Assembly (NCBI GenBank): GCA_937950325.1
Contig: CALFDJ010000040.1
Location: 1 to 64,000 of the forward strand
Reading direction: 5' to 3'
Source of the DNA: an uncultured Collinsella sp.
Lineage (GTDB): Bacteria > Actinomycetota > Coriobacteriia > Coriobacteriales > Coriobacteriaceae
DNA length: 64,000 nt
Part shown: one piece after another, positions 7,649 through 16,520 of the stretch
Numbering within the stretch: position 1 is the first letter of the stretch
Layout of the letters: each line of letters starts with the position of its first letter
Translations under genes and position numbers: made by a program
The notes under the pieces: generated by a model
Told to the model about the DNA's origin: nothing
Database searches by the model: none
Seen by the model: only the letters and a program-made list of their open reading frames with translations

Positions 7649-9853
7649 CTAGCCAACCGTATCGTCAGGCGTGGGCGAGGGGTCGGGAGTGGGTGTAGGC
7701 GTAGGCGTAGGCGTAGGCGTGCCGCCATCGCCGCCGGTCGAACCACCAGTGGAGCCGCCCGTCGAGCCACCGGTCGTACCGGTGCCGCCGGTGGTGTCGC
7801 CGCCCGTGGTCTCGGTGGTCGTGGTCGTCGTGGTAGTCGTTGTGGTGGTTTCCTCTTCGTCCTCGTTCTCGTCCTTGTCGTCGTTCTCCGTCTTCTTGGT
7901 GTTGTTGGTGCCGTAGAACTTCCAGACGCTGTTGTTCTTGTAGGTGGGCGCCGTTCCGGTCGCAAACTCCTCGCGCTCGGTACCGGTCAGAACGGTGTTC
8001 ATAAACCGCTTAAAGACAGGCAGGTTGGTGCTGTCGCCCAGCAGGTCTGTGCCGTATTTTTGGATGGGAATCTCGCCCGCGGAATAGCCGGTCCACAGGG
8101 CGCACGCCAGCTGCGGGGTATAGCCGCAGAACCACAGGTTGGTGGTGTTGTCGGTGGTGCCCGTCTTGCCGGCATAGGGCTGGTTGACGCTCAGGGCGCC
8201 GGCAGCACCCGTACCGCCGCCCTTCATGACGCCGGACAGAACATCGGTGACCGCGGCGGCCTCGCCCTCGGTAAGTACCTGTGAGGGATTGTCGGTGTGC
8301 TGGTACAGCACCGAACCGGTACGAGAGTCAATCTCGGTGATGGCGATCGGCTGGCGATAGTAGCCGCCGTTGGCAAACGTCGCGTAGGCGGCGGCCATCT
8401 CGAGCGGCGAGATCGAGCCGGTGCCGAGGGTCATGACGGGAACGTCCTCGATGTTGTCCTTGGCGGGATCGATGCCGAGCTTTTTGACGAGCGAGATGAT
8501 CTTGCTGTTGCCGACGGCTTCCGCCACCTGGATGTAGCCGGTGTTGGAGGAGTATGCCGTCGCCTGCTTAAGCGTGATGTTGCCATAGCTATGGTTGGCG
8601 TAGTTTTGGACCTCGGTCGTGGTGCCCTTGGCCTTGAGCGGCGAGTTGCAGTTGAGGGTGACGTTGGGGTTCATGCCGTTTTGGATGGCAGTTGCCAGCG
8701 TAAAGGCCTTAAAGGTGGAGCCGACGGGACGCTTGGCCGTGGCATGGTTTACGTGGTTCTCGTCGGCGTTGTAATCGTAGCCGCCCACCATGCACTTGAT
8801 GTAGCCGGTCTTGGGGTCGACGACGACCATGCCCATGTCCAGGCCGTCGAGCGAGAGCGTGTCGAGCTGCTCGCGAACGGCATTCTTTGCCACCTGCTGC
8901 ATCGTGGGGTCGATGGTGGTCTTGACGGTCAGGCCGCCCTTAAAGAGCACGTCGGTCGAGAACTCCTGCTCCAGCAGCTGCTTAACATAGGCGACAAAGT
9001 AGGGCTGCGAGTATACGTCAACGCCGCTGCCCGAGATTTCGGTCACGTTGAGGGTGATGGGCTCGGCCTGTGCGGCATCGTGCTCCTCCTGCGTAATGTG
9101 GCCCAGGCGCAGCATGTTGTCGAGGACCTTGTTGCGACGGGACAGCGCCAGGTCGGGGTTGACCGTGGGGTCGTACTGCGAGGGCGAGTTGGGAAGGCCG
9201 ATCAACAGCGCGGCCTCGCTCAGGGTGAGGTCTGCGGCGCTCTTGGACAGGTAGGTCTCGGCGGCGGCCTCAATACCGTAGGCGCCGTGACCGTAATAGA
9301 TGGTGTTGAGGTACATCATGAGGATCTCGTCTTTGGAGTACATGTCCTCCATCTTTACGGCGATGTAGGCCTCGCGCACCTTACGCTCGATGGTCGAGTC
9401 GAACTGCTCCTCCTGCAGGATGGTGTTGCGCACCAGCTGCTGGGTGATAGTCGAGGCGCCTTCGTGCCCGCCGCCGAGGGTTGCCACCGCAGCACGCGCG
9501 ATACCCCACAGGTCGATACCGCCGTGCTCGTAGAAGCGCTCGTCCTCGACGTCAACGGTGCCCTGTAGCACGTAGGGGGAGACCTTGTCCTTGGTGATGG
9601 ACTTGCGGTTTTGCGTGTAGAAGCTCGCGATCTTGTTGCCGTTGCAGTCGACGATCTCGGTGGGCTCGCTCACCAGATACGCGTTGGCGTCGGTGTAGTC
9701 GGGCAGATCGGACAGCCAGCGGTTGACGTTGCCGACCATGCCGATGCCAAATGCCACGCCCGCAATCAGCAAAAAGCCCAAAAACGAGAGCAGGATTATG
9801 GGCAGGGCATGCGTCTTTGAACGGCTGCGTCCCTGTCGTTGGCGAGGACCCAT
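7649..9853 (-). CDS. Class A penicillin-binding protein with Thr/Gly/Pro tail
   Basis: A bifunctional peptidoglycan glycosyltransferase/transpeptidase of 734 aa. One membrane anchor lies at about residues 17-40. The GT51 domain has EDERFYEHGG (catalytic E103) and GASTITQQLVRN (132-143). The transpeptidase has S379-TF-K382, S435-S-N437 and K563-T-G565. After residue ~660 the protein is low complexity: acidic/Lys, then about a dozen Thr, Gly-rich repeats and (TP)n. I start at the ATG at 9853, which has a GGAGG site 8 bp upstream; the frame is open 41 codons further without such a site. The DNA encoding the TP run is a GTAGGC hexamer repeat near 7693-7722. Confidence 0.93.
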   Translation of the reverse strand: MGPRQRQGRSRSKTHALPIILLSFLGFLLIAGVAFGIGMVGNVNRWLSDLPDYTDANAYLVSEPTEIVDCNGNKIASFYTQNRKSITKDKVSPYVLQGTVDVEDERFYEHGGIDLWGIARAAVATLGGGHEGASTITQQLVRNTILQEEQFDSTIERKVREAYIAVKMEDMYSKDEILMMYLNTIYYGHGAYGIEAAAETYLSKSAADLTLSEAALLIGLPNSPSQYDPTVNPDLALSRRNKVLDNMLRLGHITQEEHDAAQAEPITLNVTEISGSGVDVYSQPYFVAYVKQLLEQEFSTDVLFKGGLTVKTTIDPTMQQVAKNAVREQLDTLSLDGLDMGMVVVDPKTGYIKCMVGGYDYNADENHVNHATAKRPVGSTFKAFTLATAIQNGMNPNVTLNCNSPLKAKGTTTEVQNYANHSYGNITLKQATAYSSNTGYIQVAEAVGNSKIISLVKKLGIDPAKDNIEDVPVMTLGTGSISPLEMAAAYATFANGGYYRQPIAITEIDSRTGSVLYQHTDNPSQVLTEGEAAAVTDVLSGVMKGGGTGAAGALSVNQPYAGKTGTTDNTTNLWFCGYTPQLACALWTGYSAGEIPIQKYGTDLLGDSTNLPVFKRFMNTVLTGTEREEFATGTAPTYKNNSVWKFYGTNNTKKTENDDKDENEDEEETTTTTTTTTTTTETTGGDTTGGTGTTGGSTGGSTGGSTGGDGGTPTPTPTPTPTPDPSPTPDDTVG

Positions 9854-10015
9854 ATATTGACCTCCAGGTATGTTGTGCCGGACGGCGGATGTGCCGTCGG
9901 GGCAGGATGGACATAAGTTATTACACGATAAACCAAACGGGGCGCGCGAGGCCTCGTGTATGCTGGAAGACGGCATTTTTCAGAGTGAATGCATACCTTG
10001 GTAAGGAGTTTGCCG

Positions 10016-11974
10016 ATGGCGATTCGGGCGATGGGGCCGAGCGGACAACACAAGACTGGATTGGATGCTGCCGGTGCGGCGCTGCCCGAGCTGCTGGCGC
10101 CGGCGGGCGGGCTCGACCAGATGTTTGCGGCCATCGCCGCGGGCGCCGATGCCATCTATGCGGGGTTGGGCGGCTTTAACGCCCGTGTGAGTGCGCACGG
10201 TTTTACCGACGACGAGTTTGCGCGCGGCTGCGCCGTGGCGCATGCCCATGGCGTGCGTGTGTACGTGACGCTCAACGTGTTCGTGTTTGACGATGAGTTG
10301 TCCGACGCGGTGGCGTTGGGAGCTCATGCACTGGAGCTGGGCGCCGATGCTCTGATTGTCGCCGATGCCGGGCTGGCCTGCGCGCTGCGCGCGGCGATTC
10401 CCGGGGTCGAGATTCACCTGTCCACGCAGGCGGGCGTTCATAGCGAAGGCGCCGTGCGACTTGCCGCCGATGAGCTGGGGGTCGAGCGCGTGACGACGGC
10501 ACGCGAGCTGACGGTCGACGAGATTGCGGCGCTATGTGCCACGGGCGTGCCCATCGAGGTATTCTGCCACGGTGCGATTTGCATCGGCTATTCGGGGGCG
10601 TGCGAGTTCTCGGCCCTGCGGCGTGGGCGCTCGGCGATGCGCGGCGACTGCACGCAGCCGTGCCGTCTGGCGTACGACCTGGTGGACGAGGCGGGGCAGA
10701 GCGTTGTCGCCGTCGAGGGAGATCGCCTGCTGTGCCCGCGCGACTATCTGGGTATTGCACATCTGCCCGAGCTTGTAGATGCCGGCGTGGCGTCGCTCAA
10801 GATCGAGGGGCGCATGAAGAACCCCGATTACGTATTCAACGTGGTGCGGGTGTGGCGCCGGGCACTCGATATGCTGTACGACGGCGCGTGGGACCCCGGT
10901 GCCGTGGAAGAGCTTGAGCGCGAGCTGGGAAGGTCGTTTAACCGTGGGTTTACCGATGCGTACCTGCGAGGGCGTTCGGGTGCCGAGCTGATGAGCTTTG
11001 AGCGTGCGATTAACCAGGGCGTGCGCGTGGGGCGCTTGGTCGCTGTGGGCCACGAAGAGGTGACCGTTGAGCTCGACGCCGCCGTGGCGGCGGGTGACAC
11101 GCTCGAGATCCGGTTTTATCCGGGTGCCGACGGGCGTCCCGATGTGCCCAAGCGCTGGCCGCAGGTGCCCTGTCCGGTGGATGCCGCAGCGGGGGAGCGC
11201 GTCGTCGTGCATTGCAAGCGTAAGGTTGACACGGGCTGCGAGGTGTACCTGATTCGCAGCGCCGGCGTGTTGGATCAGACGGCGGCGGTGTTGGAGCGCA
11301 TGCGGGCCGAGGCGGATGCGATTGCGCCCGTTGCGCGTGCCGTTGAGGTGCTGCCCTTTGAGGACGTTGCGGTGGATGGCGGTGCGTCCACGGAGTTGGT
11401 GGAGTGCGCGGTTCCCACTCGCATGGTTTTTGCTTGGCAGCTGATGGATGCCGACCCGCGCGGAGAACTTGATTTGTCCGACGCCGTTGTGGTGCTTGAC
11501 GAGGTGTGCCGCACGGGTGACGCTGACTGGACCCGCTCACTGATACAGCGTGCCGGGCGCGTCGTCTGCCGCAACCTGGGACAGGTGGTGATCGCTCGCG
11601 AGCTGGGCGTGACGTTTGACGTGGCGGCGCCGGTGTTCTGCGCGAATCGGGCCACGCTTACCTGGCTGCGCGGACTCGGTGCGGGGCGGGTGTGCTTGCC
11701 GGCGGAGTTGCTCGGCAATGATGCGGAGCGTATTGCCGAACTGGCCGCTGAACCCGGCGTCTTGGGTCCGGTCGACGCCGACCGTCCCGAGCTTATGGTG
11801 TGCGAGCACTGCCTGCTGACCGCCGAGGGCGTCTGCGCCACCGATGCGACGGGACAGGTTCGTTGCCGCGACTGCTTGCGTCGTCGGCAGGTACGCTATC
11901 TGGTCGAGCGTGACGGTACACGTCTGCCAGTTGCCATTGACGCATGCGGCAGGACGAGGATTTTCCTGTCGTAG
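10016..11974 (+). CDS. U32 family protein (RlhA/YdcP-like)
   Basis: A 652-aa U32-family protein. It starts PELLAPAGGLDQM, has the family signature VFCHGAICIGYSGACEFS with the cysteine cluster (CHG ... SGAC ... GDCTQPC) and SLKIEGRMKN. The C-terminal third includes CEHC ... CRDC. The length and organisation resemble E. coli YdcP/RlhA, a 23S rRNA C2501 hydroxylation factor, rather than the shorter collagenase-like members; the exact role is inference. An AAGGAG site 7 bp before the ATG at 10016 decides the start over an ATG 27 bp upstream. It diverges from the PBP gene. Confidence 0.82.
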   Translation: MAIRAMGPSGQHKTGLDAAGAALPELLAPAGGLDQMFAAIAAGADAIYAGLGGFNARVSAHGFTDDEFARGCAVAHAHGVRVYVTLNVFVFDDELSDAVALGAHALELGADALIVADAGLACALRAAIPGVEIHLSTQAGVHSEGAVRLAADELGVERVTTARELTVDEIAALCATGVPIEVFCHGAICIGYSGACEFSALRRGRSAMRGDCTQPCRLAYDLVDEAGQSVVAVEGDRLLCPRDYLGIAHLPELVDAGVASLKIEGRMKNPDYVFNVVRVWRRALDMLYDGAWDPGAVEELERELGRSFNRGFTDAYLRGRSGAELMSFERAINQGVRVGRLVAVGHEEVTVELDAAVAAGDTLEIRFYPGADGRPDVPKRWPQVPCPVDAAAGERVVVHCKRKVDTGCEVYLIRSAGVLDQTAAVLERMRAEADAIAPVARAVEVLPFEDVAVDGGASTELVECAVPTRMVFAWQLMDADPRGELDLSDAVVVLDEVCRTGDADWTRSLIQRAGRVVCRNLGQVVIARELGVTFDVAAPVFCANRATLTWLRGLGAGRVCLPAELLGNDAERIAELAAEPGVLGPVDADRPELMVCEHCLLTAEGVCATDATGQVRCRDCLRRRQVRYLVERDGTRLPVAIDACGRTRIFLS

Positions 11975-12070
11975 GTGCTGCGTCGCGTCAGTTTGTTATC
12001 ATAAGAGAGTTTATGGACTTCCAGCACCGCCGTTTTCGGCGAGGGTGCTATAGCAAAAGGAGGATACCCA

Positions 12071-13282
12071 ATGCTGTCTGTTGACGAGCAAATGCGTATC
12101 ATCACCTCGGGCGCCGCGCAGATCGTTCCCGAGGCCGACCTTCGCAAGAAGCTTGAGAAGGGCGAGCCCCTCAACATCAAGCTCGGCGTCGACCCCACCA
12201 GCCCCGACCTGCACCTGGGCCACGCCGTGCCGCTGCGCAAGATGCGTCAGTTCCAGGACCTGGGCCACAACGTCACCCTCATCATCGGCAACGGTACCGC
12301 GTTGATTGGCGACCCTTCGGGCAAGAATTCCACCCGTCCGCAGCTTTCGCAGGAGCAGATCGAGGCCAATGCCGAGACCTACGTGAGCCAGGCCATGAAG
12401 ATCCTGGATCCCGAGAAGACCACCATCGTGCACAACGGTGACTGGATCCTTTCGATGGATCTGGCCGGTCTGCTGCAGGTGTGCTCCAAGTTCACCGTCG
12501 CCCGCATCCTCGAGCGCGACGACTTTACCAAGCGCTACCAGTCTCAGACGCCGATCGCCCTGCATGAGTTCCTGTATCCCGTGATGCAGGCTTTCGACTC
12601 CGTGCAGATCAAGGCCGACGTCGAGATGGGCGGCACCGATCAGCTCTTCAACCTGCTCGCTGGCCGTGAGCTCATGGAGAAGATGGGCATGGAGCCGCAG
12701 ATCGCGCTCACCATGCCGCTGCTCGAGGGCACCGATGGCGTGCGCAAGATGTCCAAGTCCTATGGCAACTACATCGGCCTGACCGACGCTCCCAAGGATA
12801 TGTTCGGCAAGACCATGTCCATCCCCGACGAGATGATCGGCAAGTACTATCGTCTGGCCAGCTCGCTCACCCCGGCCGAGGTCGACAAGATCGACGCCGC
12901 CCTGGCCGATGGTTCTGCCGACCCCTACGAGCTCAAGCGCGCTCTGGGCCGCGACCTGTGCGACACCTACCACGGCGCCGGCGCCGGAGACGAGGCTCAG
13001 GCCGAGTTCGACCGCGTGTTCAAGGAGGGCCAGCTTGCCGACTTCCCCGAGAAGCATGTCGAGCTGACCGTCAACGACGAGGGCCAGATCTACCTCGCCG
13101 GCCTGCTCAAGGACTTGGGCCTTTCGGCGAGCGCCGGCCAGGCTCGTCGCGATATCGACGGCGGTGGCGTCAAGATCAACGGCAAGGCCGTGGCTCCCAA
13201 GAGCTACAACATCGATCCCAGCGCCCTCAAGCTGGGCGACACCCTTTCTGTGGGTAAGCGCAAGGGCTTCAAGTTGATTTAG
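12071..13282 (+). CDS. tyrS: Tyrosyl-tRNA synthetase
   Basis: Charges tRNA-Tyr. The 403-aa class I enzyme has HLGH at 48-51 and KMSKS at 226-230, and a C-terminal S4 RNA-binding domain (LSASAGQARRDIDGGGVKI). The HLGH/KMSKS variant and spacing resemble the TyrZ-type branch rather than classical TyrS. A strong AAAGGAGG site precedes the ATG. The 96-bp upstream region is too short for a T-box and shows none of its motifs. Confidence 0.94.
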   Translation: MLSVDEQMRIITSGAAQIVPEADLRKKLEKGEPLNIKLGVDPTSPDLHLGHAVPLRKMRQFQDLGHNVTLIIGNGTALIGDPSGKNSTRPQLSQEQIEANAETYVSQAMKILDPEKTTIVHNGDWILSMDLAGLLQVCSKFTVARILERDDFTKRYQSQTPIALHEFLYPVMQAFDSVQIKADVEMGGTDQLFNLLAGRELMEKMGMEPQIALTMPLLEGTDGVRKMSKSYGNYIGLTDAPKDMFGKTMSIPDEMIGKYYRLASSLTPAEVDKIDAALADGSADPYELKRALGRDLCDTYHGAGAGDEAQAEFDRVFKEGQLADFPEKHVELTVNDEGQIYLAGLLKDLGLSASAGQARRDIDGGGVKINGKAVAPKSYNIDPSALKLGDTLSVGKRKGFKLI

Positions 13283-13357
13283 TTCCGCCGTTCTACCGAA
13301 CGCCGTAACGGGCCGACGCTGCGCGGGCTGCATTTGGACAATCTGACGTTCAACTTC

Positions 13358-13388
13358 AAGGGCGCGACCAGAAGGTCAGCGCCCTTTC
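13358..13388 (+). terminator. tyrS terminator
   Basis: The stem AAGGGCGC-GACC pairs with GGTC-A-GCGCCCTT around an AGAA loop, with a one-base bulge, followed by a short T-rich end (TTTCGTTTC). Confidence 0.75.
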
Positions 13389-13458
13389 GTTTCACGTCAC
13401 CTTGTCTCAAATGCGACCCGCTCGCTGGCGATGCCAAAACATCGGCGCTTCCGTGGTT

Positions 13459-13484
13459 GGCACTTGGGGACGTTCCTTTTGTGC
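13459..13484. repeat. REP-like element, GGGGACGTTC core (copy 1)
   Basis: Short inverted arms GGCAC / GTGCC flank the core TTGGGGACGTTCC. The same core with different arms recurs at 15484, 16411, 16490 and 53024. Confidence 0.6.
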
Positions 13485-13509
13485 CGGCACTTTGGGACAC
13501 TCCTTGTCA

Positions 13510-13541
13510 TTGGTGCAAAGTAACCTGCCCCCATTGCGCCA
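13510..13541. repeat. REP-like element, AACCTGCCCCCATT core
   Basis: Arms TTGGTGCA / TGCGCCAA flank a TAACCTG-CCCCCAT core. Related cores TAACCTGTCCCC occur at 27419, 27482, 39605 and 57655. Confidence 0.55.
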
Positions 13542-13667
13542 AGCGGCGTGTGCCGTTAAGCGGAGAGGCGTATTGTTGCCTCATCGTTTGGGCATACAAT
13601 TGCTATTGGCTTGCTGCGGTGAAGGCTCGTCCGCTCCGCAGTTATTTCTACCGTTAAAGGAGTATGT

Positions 13668-15488
13668 ATGTCCGTTGAGGTCATGAGGTCTGTGATCGAT
13701 GCTGCCGAGGGGCGCGTGCCCGTCGACATGCTGTTTACCAATGCGCAGATCGTCGACGTGTATGGCCAGCGTGTGGCGCCCGGTAGCGTTGCCGTCAAGG
13801 ACGGTGTGATCGTCGGCGTGCTCTACGATGGTCGCGACGATGCCGCTGGCACCTACGAGGCAACTGAGGTCATCGACTGCCAGGGTCGCTATCTCGCTCC
13901 CGGTTTTATCGACGGGCATCTGCATATCGAGTCTTCGAACATCCGTCCCGCCGAGTATGCGCGCATGGCGGCGACGCGCGGTACTACCACCGCCATTGCC
14001 GACAGCCACGAGATTGCCAATGTTGCCGGTCTCGACGGCTTGCGCTTTATGATCGAGGATGGCCGCCGCGCGCCCATCTCCATCAAGTACATGATGCCTT
14101 CGTGCGTGCCCGCGCTGCCCGACGAGCAGGCCGGCGCTGTGATTACCGCCGCCGATATGCAGGCGTTTTTTGCTGAGCATCCGGGCGATGTCTTTGGTCT
14201 GGGCGAAATGATGAACCTGCCGGGCGTCTTTATGGCCGATCCCGAGACCTGCGCTCGCATCGATGCTGCCAACCAAACACCGTCCAAGCAGGTCGACGGC
14301 CATGCGCCACTTGTTGCCGGCAAGGACCTCAACGCCTATGCCGCGGCGGGCATTATCGCCGACCACGAGTCGACGATTCCCGAGGAGGCGCTCGACAAAC
14401 TGTCCCGCGGCATGTATGTGATGTTGCGCGAAGGTACGTGTAGCCACGACCTGGCCAACCTGTCGCCGATGCTGCTGGAAAACCCCGCCCGTGCCCGCCG
14501 CTGCTGCTTCGCGACCGATGACCGCGCTCCCTCCGATGCGCTTTCGACCGGCATGATCGACAATGCCTGCCGCGTGGCTATCGAGGCCGGTATTGACCCC
14601 GTGGTCGCCATCTCTATGGCGTCCCTGTCTACGGCTGAGGCGTTTGGCCTGGACCACGGTTGCCGCGACCCGCACGAGCTGCGTGGCGCCATCGCCCCGG
14701 GCAAGCGTGCCGACCTGCTGGTACTCAACGACCTGACGTTTGCCATGGCTCCGCATCGCGTGTATGCCGCCGGTGCTTTGGTGGCGCAGGACGGCACCTT
14801 TGTGGGCGAGATTGCACCCGAGATGGCCGAGGTTGCGGCCCTTGCCGATGAGCTGCGCGCCTCCGTTAAGCTGCCGAAGCTTTCGCTCGACGTGTTCGAC
14901 TATGCCTTTAAGCCGGGCGAGGCTGTGATTGACGTGGTGCCGGGTAAGGCCATCACGGGCATGGCTCGCCCCGAGAGCGCCGAGGGCCTGCGCCGCATTA
15001 TGCTGATCGAGCGCCATGGCCGCGGCGTGTCGCTGCAGGCCGAGGGCGTCGACGGCGACGGTCCCGCTGGCCTGGGTCTTGTCGGCAAGCATATCGGTCG
15101 CGGCTGGGTGCGCGGCTTTACCATCACGGGTGGTGCCATCGCCTCGACGATCGGACACGACTCGCACAACGTGTGCGTGGTGGGCGACAACGCCGCCGAT
15201 ATGATGGCTGCTGTCGAGGCCGTGGGCCAGGGCGGTCACGTGCTGGTGCGCAACGGCGAGGTCGTGGCGCGCATTCCGCTGGCGCTCGGTGGCCTGATGA
15301 GCGAGGGCACGGCCGAGGATGTCGCCGCGCAGCACGATGACTTTATGGTCAAGGCGCGCGCCATGGGTATCGAGCCGCCGCTCGACCCCATCATGGGCAT
15401 CATCTTCCTGCCCCTGCCGGTGATTCCGACGCTCCGCATCCGCCCCGAGGGCATGTTCGACGTCACCACCTTCACATACGCCGACTAG
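13668..15488 (+). CDS. ade: Adenine deaminase
   Basis: Converts adenine to hypoxanthine and ammonia in purine salvage. The 606-aa amidohydrolase-fold enzyme has the metal-binding GFIDGHLHIESS (H84, H86) and the family segments LGEMMNLPGV, HAPLVAG and CFATDDRAPSD. The C-terminal region PPLDPIMGIIFLPLPVIP is typical of Ade. An AAAGGAG site precedes the ATG. The stop codon is embedded in a REP-like element that begins at 15484. Confidence 0.93.
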   Translation: MSVEVMRSVIDAAEGRVPVDMLFTNAQIVDVYGQRVAPGSVAVKDGVIVGVLYDGRDDAAGTYEATEVIDCQGRYLAPGFIDGHLHIESSNIRPAEYARMAATRGTTTAIADSHEIANVAGLDGLRFMIEDGRRAPISIKYMMPSCVPALPDEQAGAVITAADMQAFFAEHPGDVFGLGEMMNLPGVFMADPETCARIDAANQTPSKQVDGHAPLVAGKDLNAYAAAGIIADHESTIPEEALDKLSRGMYVMLREGTCSHDLANLSPMLLENPARARRCCFATDDRAPSDALSTGMIDNACRVAIEAGIDPVVAISMASLSTAEAFGLDHGCRDPHELRGAIAPGKRADLLVLNDLTFAMAPHRVYAAGALVAQDGTFVGEIAPEMAEVAALADELRASVKLPKLSLDVFDYAFKPGEAVIDVVPGKAITGMARPESAEGLRRIMLIERHGRGVSLQAEGVDGDGPAGLGLVGKHIGRGWVRGFTITGGAIASTIGHDSHNVCVVGDNAADMMAAVEAVGQGGHVLVRNGEVVARIPLALGGLMSEGTAEDVAAQHDDFMVKARAMGIEPPLDPIMGIIFLPLPVIPTLRIRPEGMFDVTTFTYAD

Positions 15489-15516
15489 TCATTGGGGACG
15501 TTCTTAAACGACTAGT
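15484..15516. repeat. REP-like element overlapping the ade stop
   Basis: Arms ACTAGTC / GACTAGT flank the core ATTGGGGACGTTCTTAAAC. The first arm includes the TAG stop of ade. An almost identical copy in the opposite orientation lies at 16490-16520, so the two bracket the HAD gene 15615-16409. Confidence 0.75.
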
Positions 15517-15547
15517 TGTAACGTTTATGACTGCGGAGTCTTATCTG

Positions 15548-15610
15548 AGCTCCCTTTGGGTACGTTGGAATCGGATATACGTCCGATTCCATCAAGCCCG
15601 AAGGGAGCTT
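15548..15610 (+). promoter_or_regulatory. Long hairpin covering the ribosome site of the HAD gene
   Basis: An outer 13-bp stem (15548-15560 with 15597-15609) and an inner 9-bp stem GGAATCGGA / TCCGATTCC are separated by a symmetric 6+6 internal loop. The 3' strand AAGGGAGCT contains the GGGAG Shine-Dalgarno, 7 bp before the ATG at 15615. It could be a terminator for ade (a TTTTC tail follows) or a translational switch that hides the ribosome site. The pairing is seen; the role is inference. Confidence 0.65.
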
Positions 15611-15614
15611 TTCT

Positions 15615-16409
15615 ATGTTTAAACTGATTGCATCCGATATGGACGGCACGTTGCTTGACGAAAACGGCCAGGTGCCTCCCGAGACCTACGAACTGATTCT
15701 GGCGCTACACGAGCATGGCGTGCATTTCGCCGCATCGTCAGGTCGTCGCTACGATCGCCTGTGCGAGTTCTTTGCGCCCGTTCGCGACAAGATGGACTTT
15801 GTCGCCGCCAACGGCGCCCAGGTCTTCGCCGACGGCAAAATGGTAGACCGTGAGGTGTATTCACACCTGGCGATTCGAAGGCTCGCCCAGGCTGTCGCGA
15901 CGTTTCCCAATCTGCATCTTGCGCTTTTTGACCGAACCAAGTCCTTCCTGCTCGATGACGAGTGCAAGTTCGTGCGTGAGGTCGATAAGGACCTTCCCAA
16001 TGCCGAGCGCATTTGGGAGCTGCCCGATCCCAGCGTAAATATCATCAAAGCGAGTATCTTTTGCGACGACGGTGCCGTTATGGACAGTGCGTACGTGCTG
16101 CAGCGCGAACTCGGTCAGCTCTTTACTTTTGCGCCTTCGGGTAACGCGTGGATCGATGCTATGCAGCCCGGCGTGTCGAAGGCTTCGGGTATCGCACAGC
16201 TCGCGGAGCATTATGGCATTGGGCGCGATGAGGTTATGGCGTTTGGCGACTCGATGAACGACTACGAGATCATTCGCTTTGTCGGCACGGGTTGTGCGAT
16301 GGAAAATGCACGCCCCGCGCTCAAGGCCGTTGCCGATCGCGTGGTGGGGCGCAACCGCGACCACGCCGTCCAGCAGGAGCTCCGCCGTGTTCTGGAGAGT
16401 CTCGCCTAA
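15615..16409 (+). CDS. Cof-type HAD phosphatase
   Basis: A 264-aa haloacid dehalogenase-superfamily hydrolase of the Cof (IIB cap) type, probably dephosphorylating a small sugar phosphate or cofactor. The catalytic loop is SDMDGTLLD (D8, D10), motif II is ASSGR, and motif IV is FGDSMNDYE. The substrate cannot be told. It is bracketed by inverted REP-like copies and is preceded by a hairpin that overlaps its ribosome site. A second HAD gene lies convergent, just downstream. Confidence 0.9.
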   Translation: MFKLIASDMDGTLLDENGQVPPETYELILALHEHGVHFAASSGRRYDRLCEFFAPVRDKMDFVAANGAQVFADGKMVDREVYSHLAIRRLAQAVATFPNLHLALFDRTKSFLLDDECKFVREVDKDLPNAERIWELPDPSVNIIKASIFCDDGAVMDSAYVLQRELGQLFTFAPSGNAWIDAMQPGVSKASGIAQLAEHYGIGRDEVMAFGDSMNDYEIIRFVGTGCAMENARPALKAVADRVVGRNRDHAVQQELRRVLESLA

Positions 16410-16410
16410 T

Positions 16411-16441
16411 CCGGCAGATGGGGACGTTCCCGTTCTGCCGG
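16411..16441. repeat. REP-like element immediately after the HAD stop
   Basis: Arms CCGGCAGA / TCTGCCGG flank TGGGGACGTTCCC. The element begins 2 bp after the stop at 16409. Confidence 0.65.
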
Positions 16442-16489
16442 CAGTGGGGGACAGTCCTTGCAGCTTTTCGCGAAGAGTGTCCCCAGTGA

Positions 16490-16520
16490 CTAGTCGTTTA
16501 AGAACGTCCCCAATGACTAG
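16490..16520. repeat. REP-like element overlapping the second HAD stop
   Basis: This is the reverse-orientation copy of the 15484 element: core AAGAACGTCCCCAAT between CTAGTC and GACTAG arms. Its last bases form the stop codon of the minus-strand HAD gene (16517-16519). Confidence 0.75.

Larger units (their letters stand above)
13283..13667. other. 385-bp gap between tyrS and ade
   Basis: It holds the tyrS terminator (13358-13388), two REP-like elements (13459-13484 and 13510-13541) and, close to ade, a small hairpin CTGCGG / CCGCAG (13614-13641) followed by an AAAGGAG ribosome site. No coding region is credible here. Confidence 0.7.

Noticed and set aside
11975..12070. T-box leader before tyrS
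   Set aside because: The 96-bp gap is too short and lacks the T-box sequence and specifier stem.
13560..13667. Purine riboswitch before ade
   Set aside because: A TTTCTACC-like string is present, but the conserved P1-P3 arrangement and loop-loop partners are missing.
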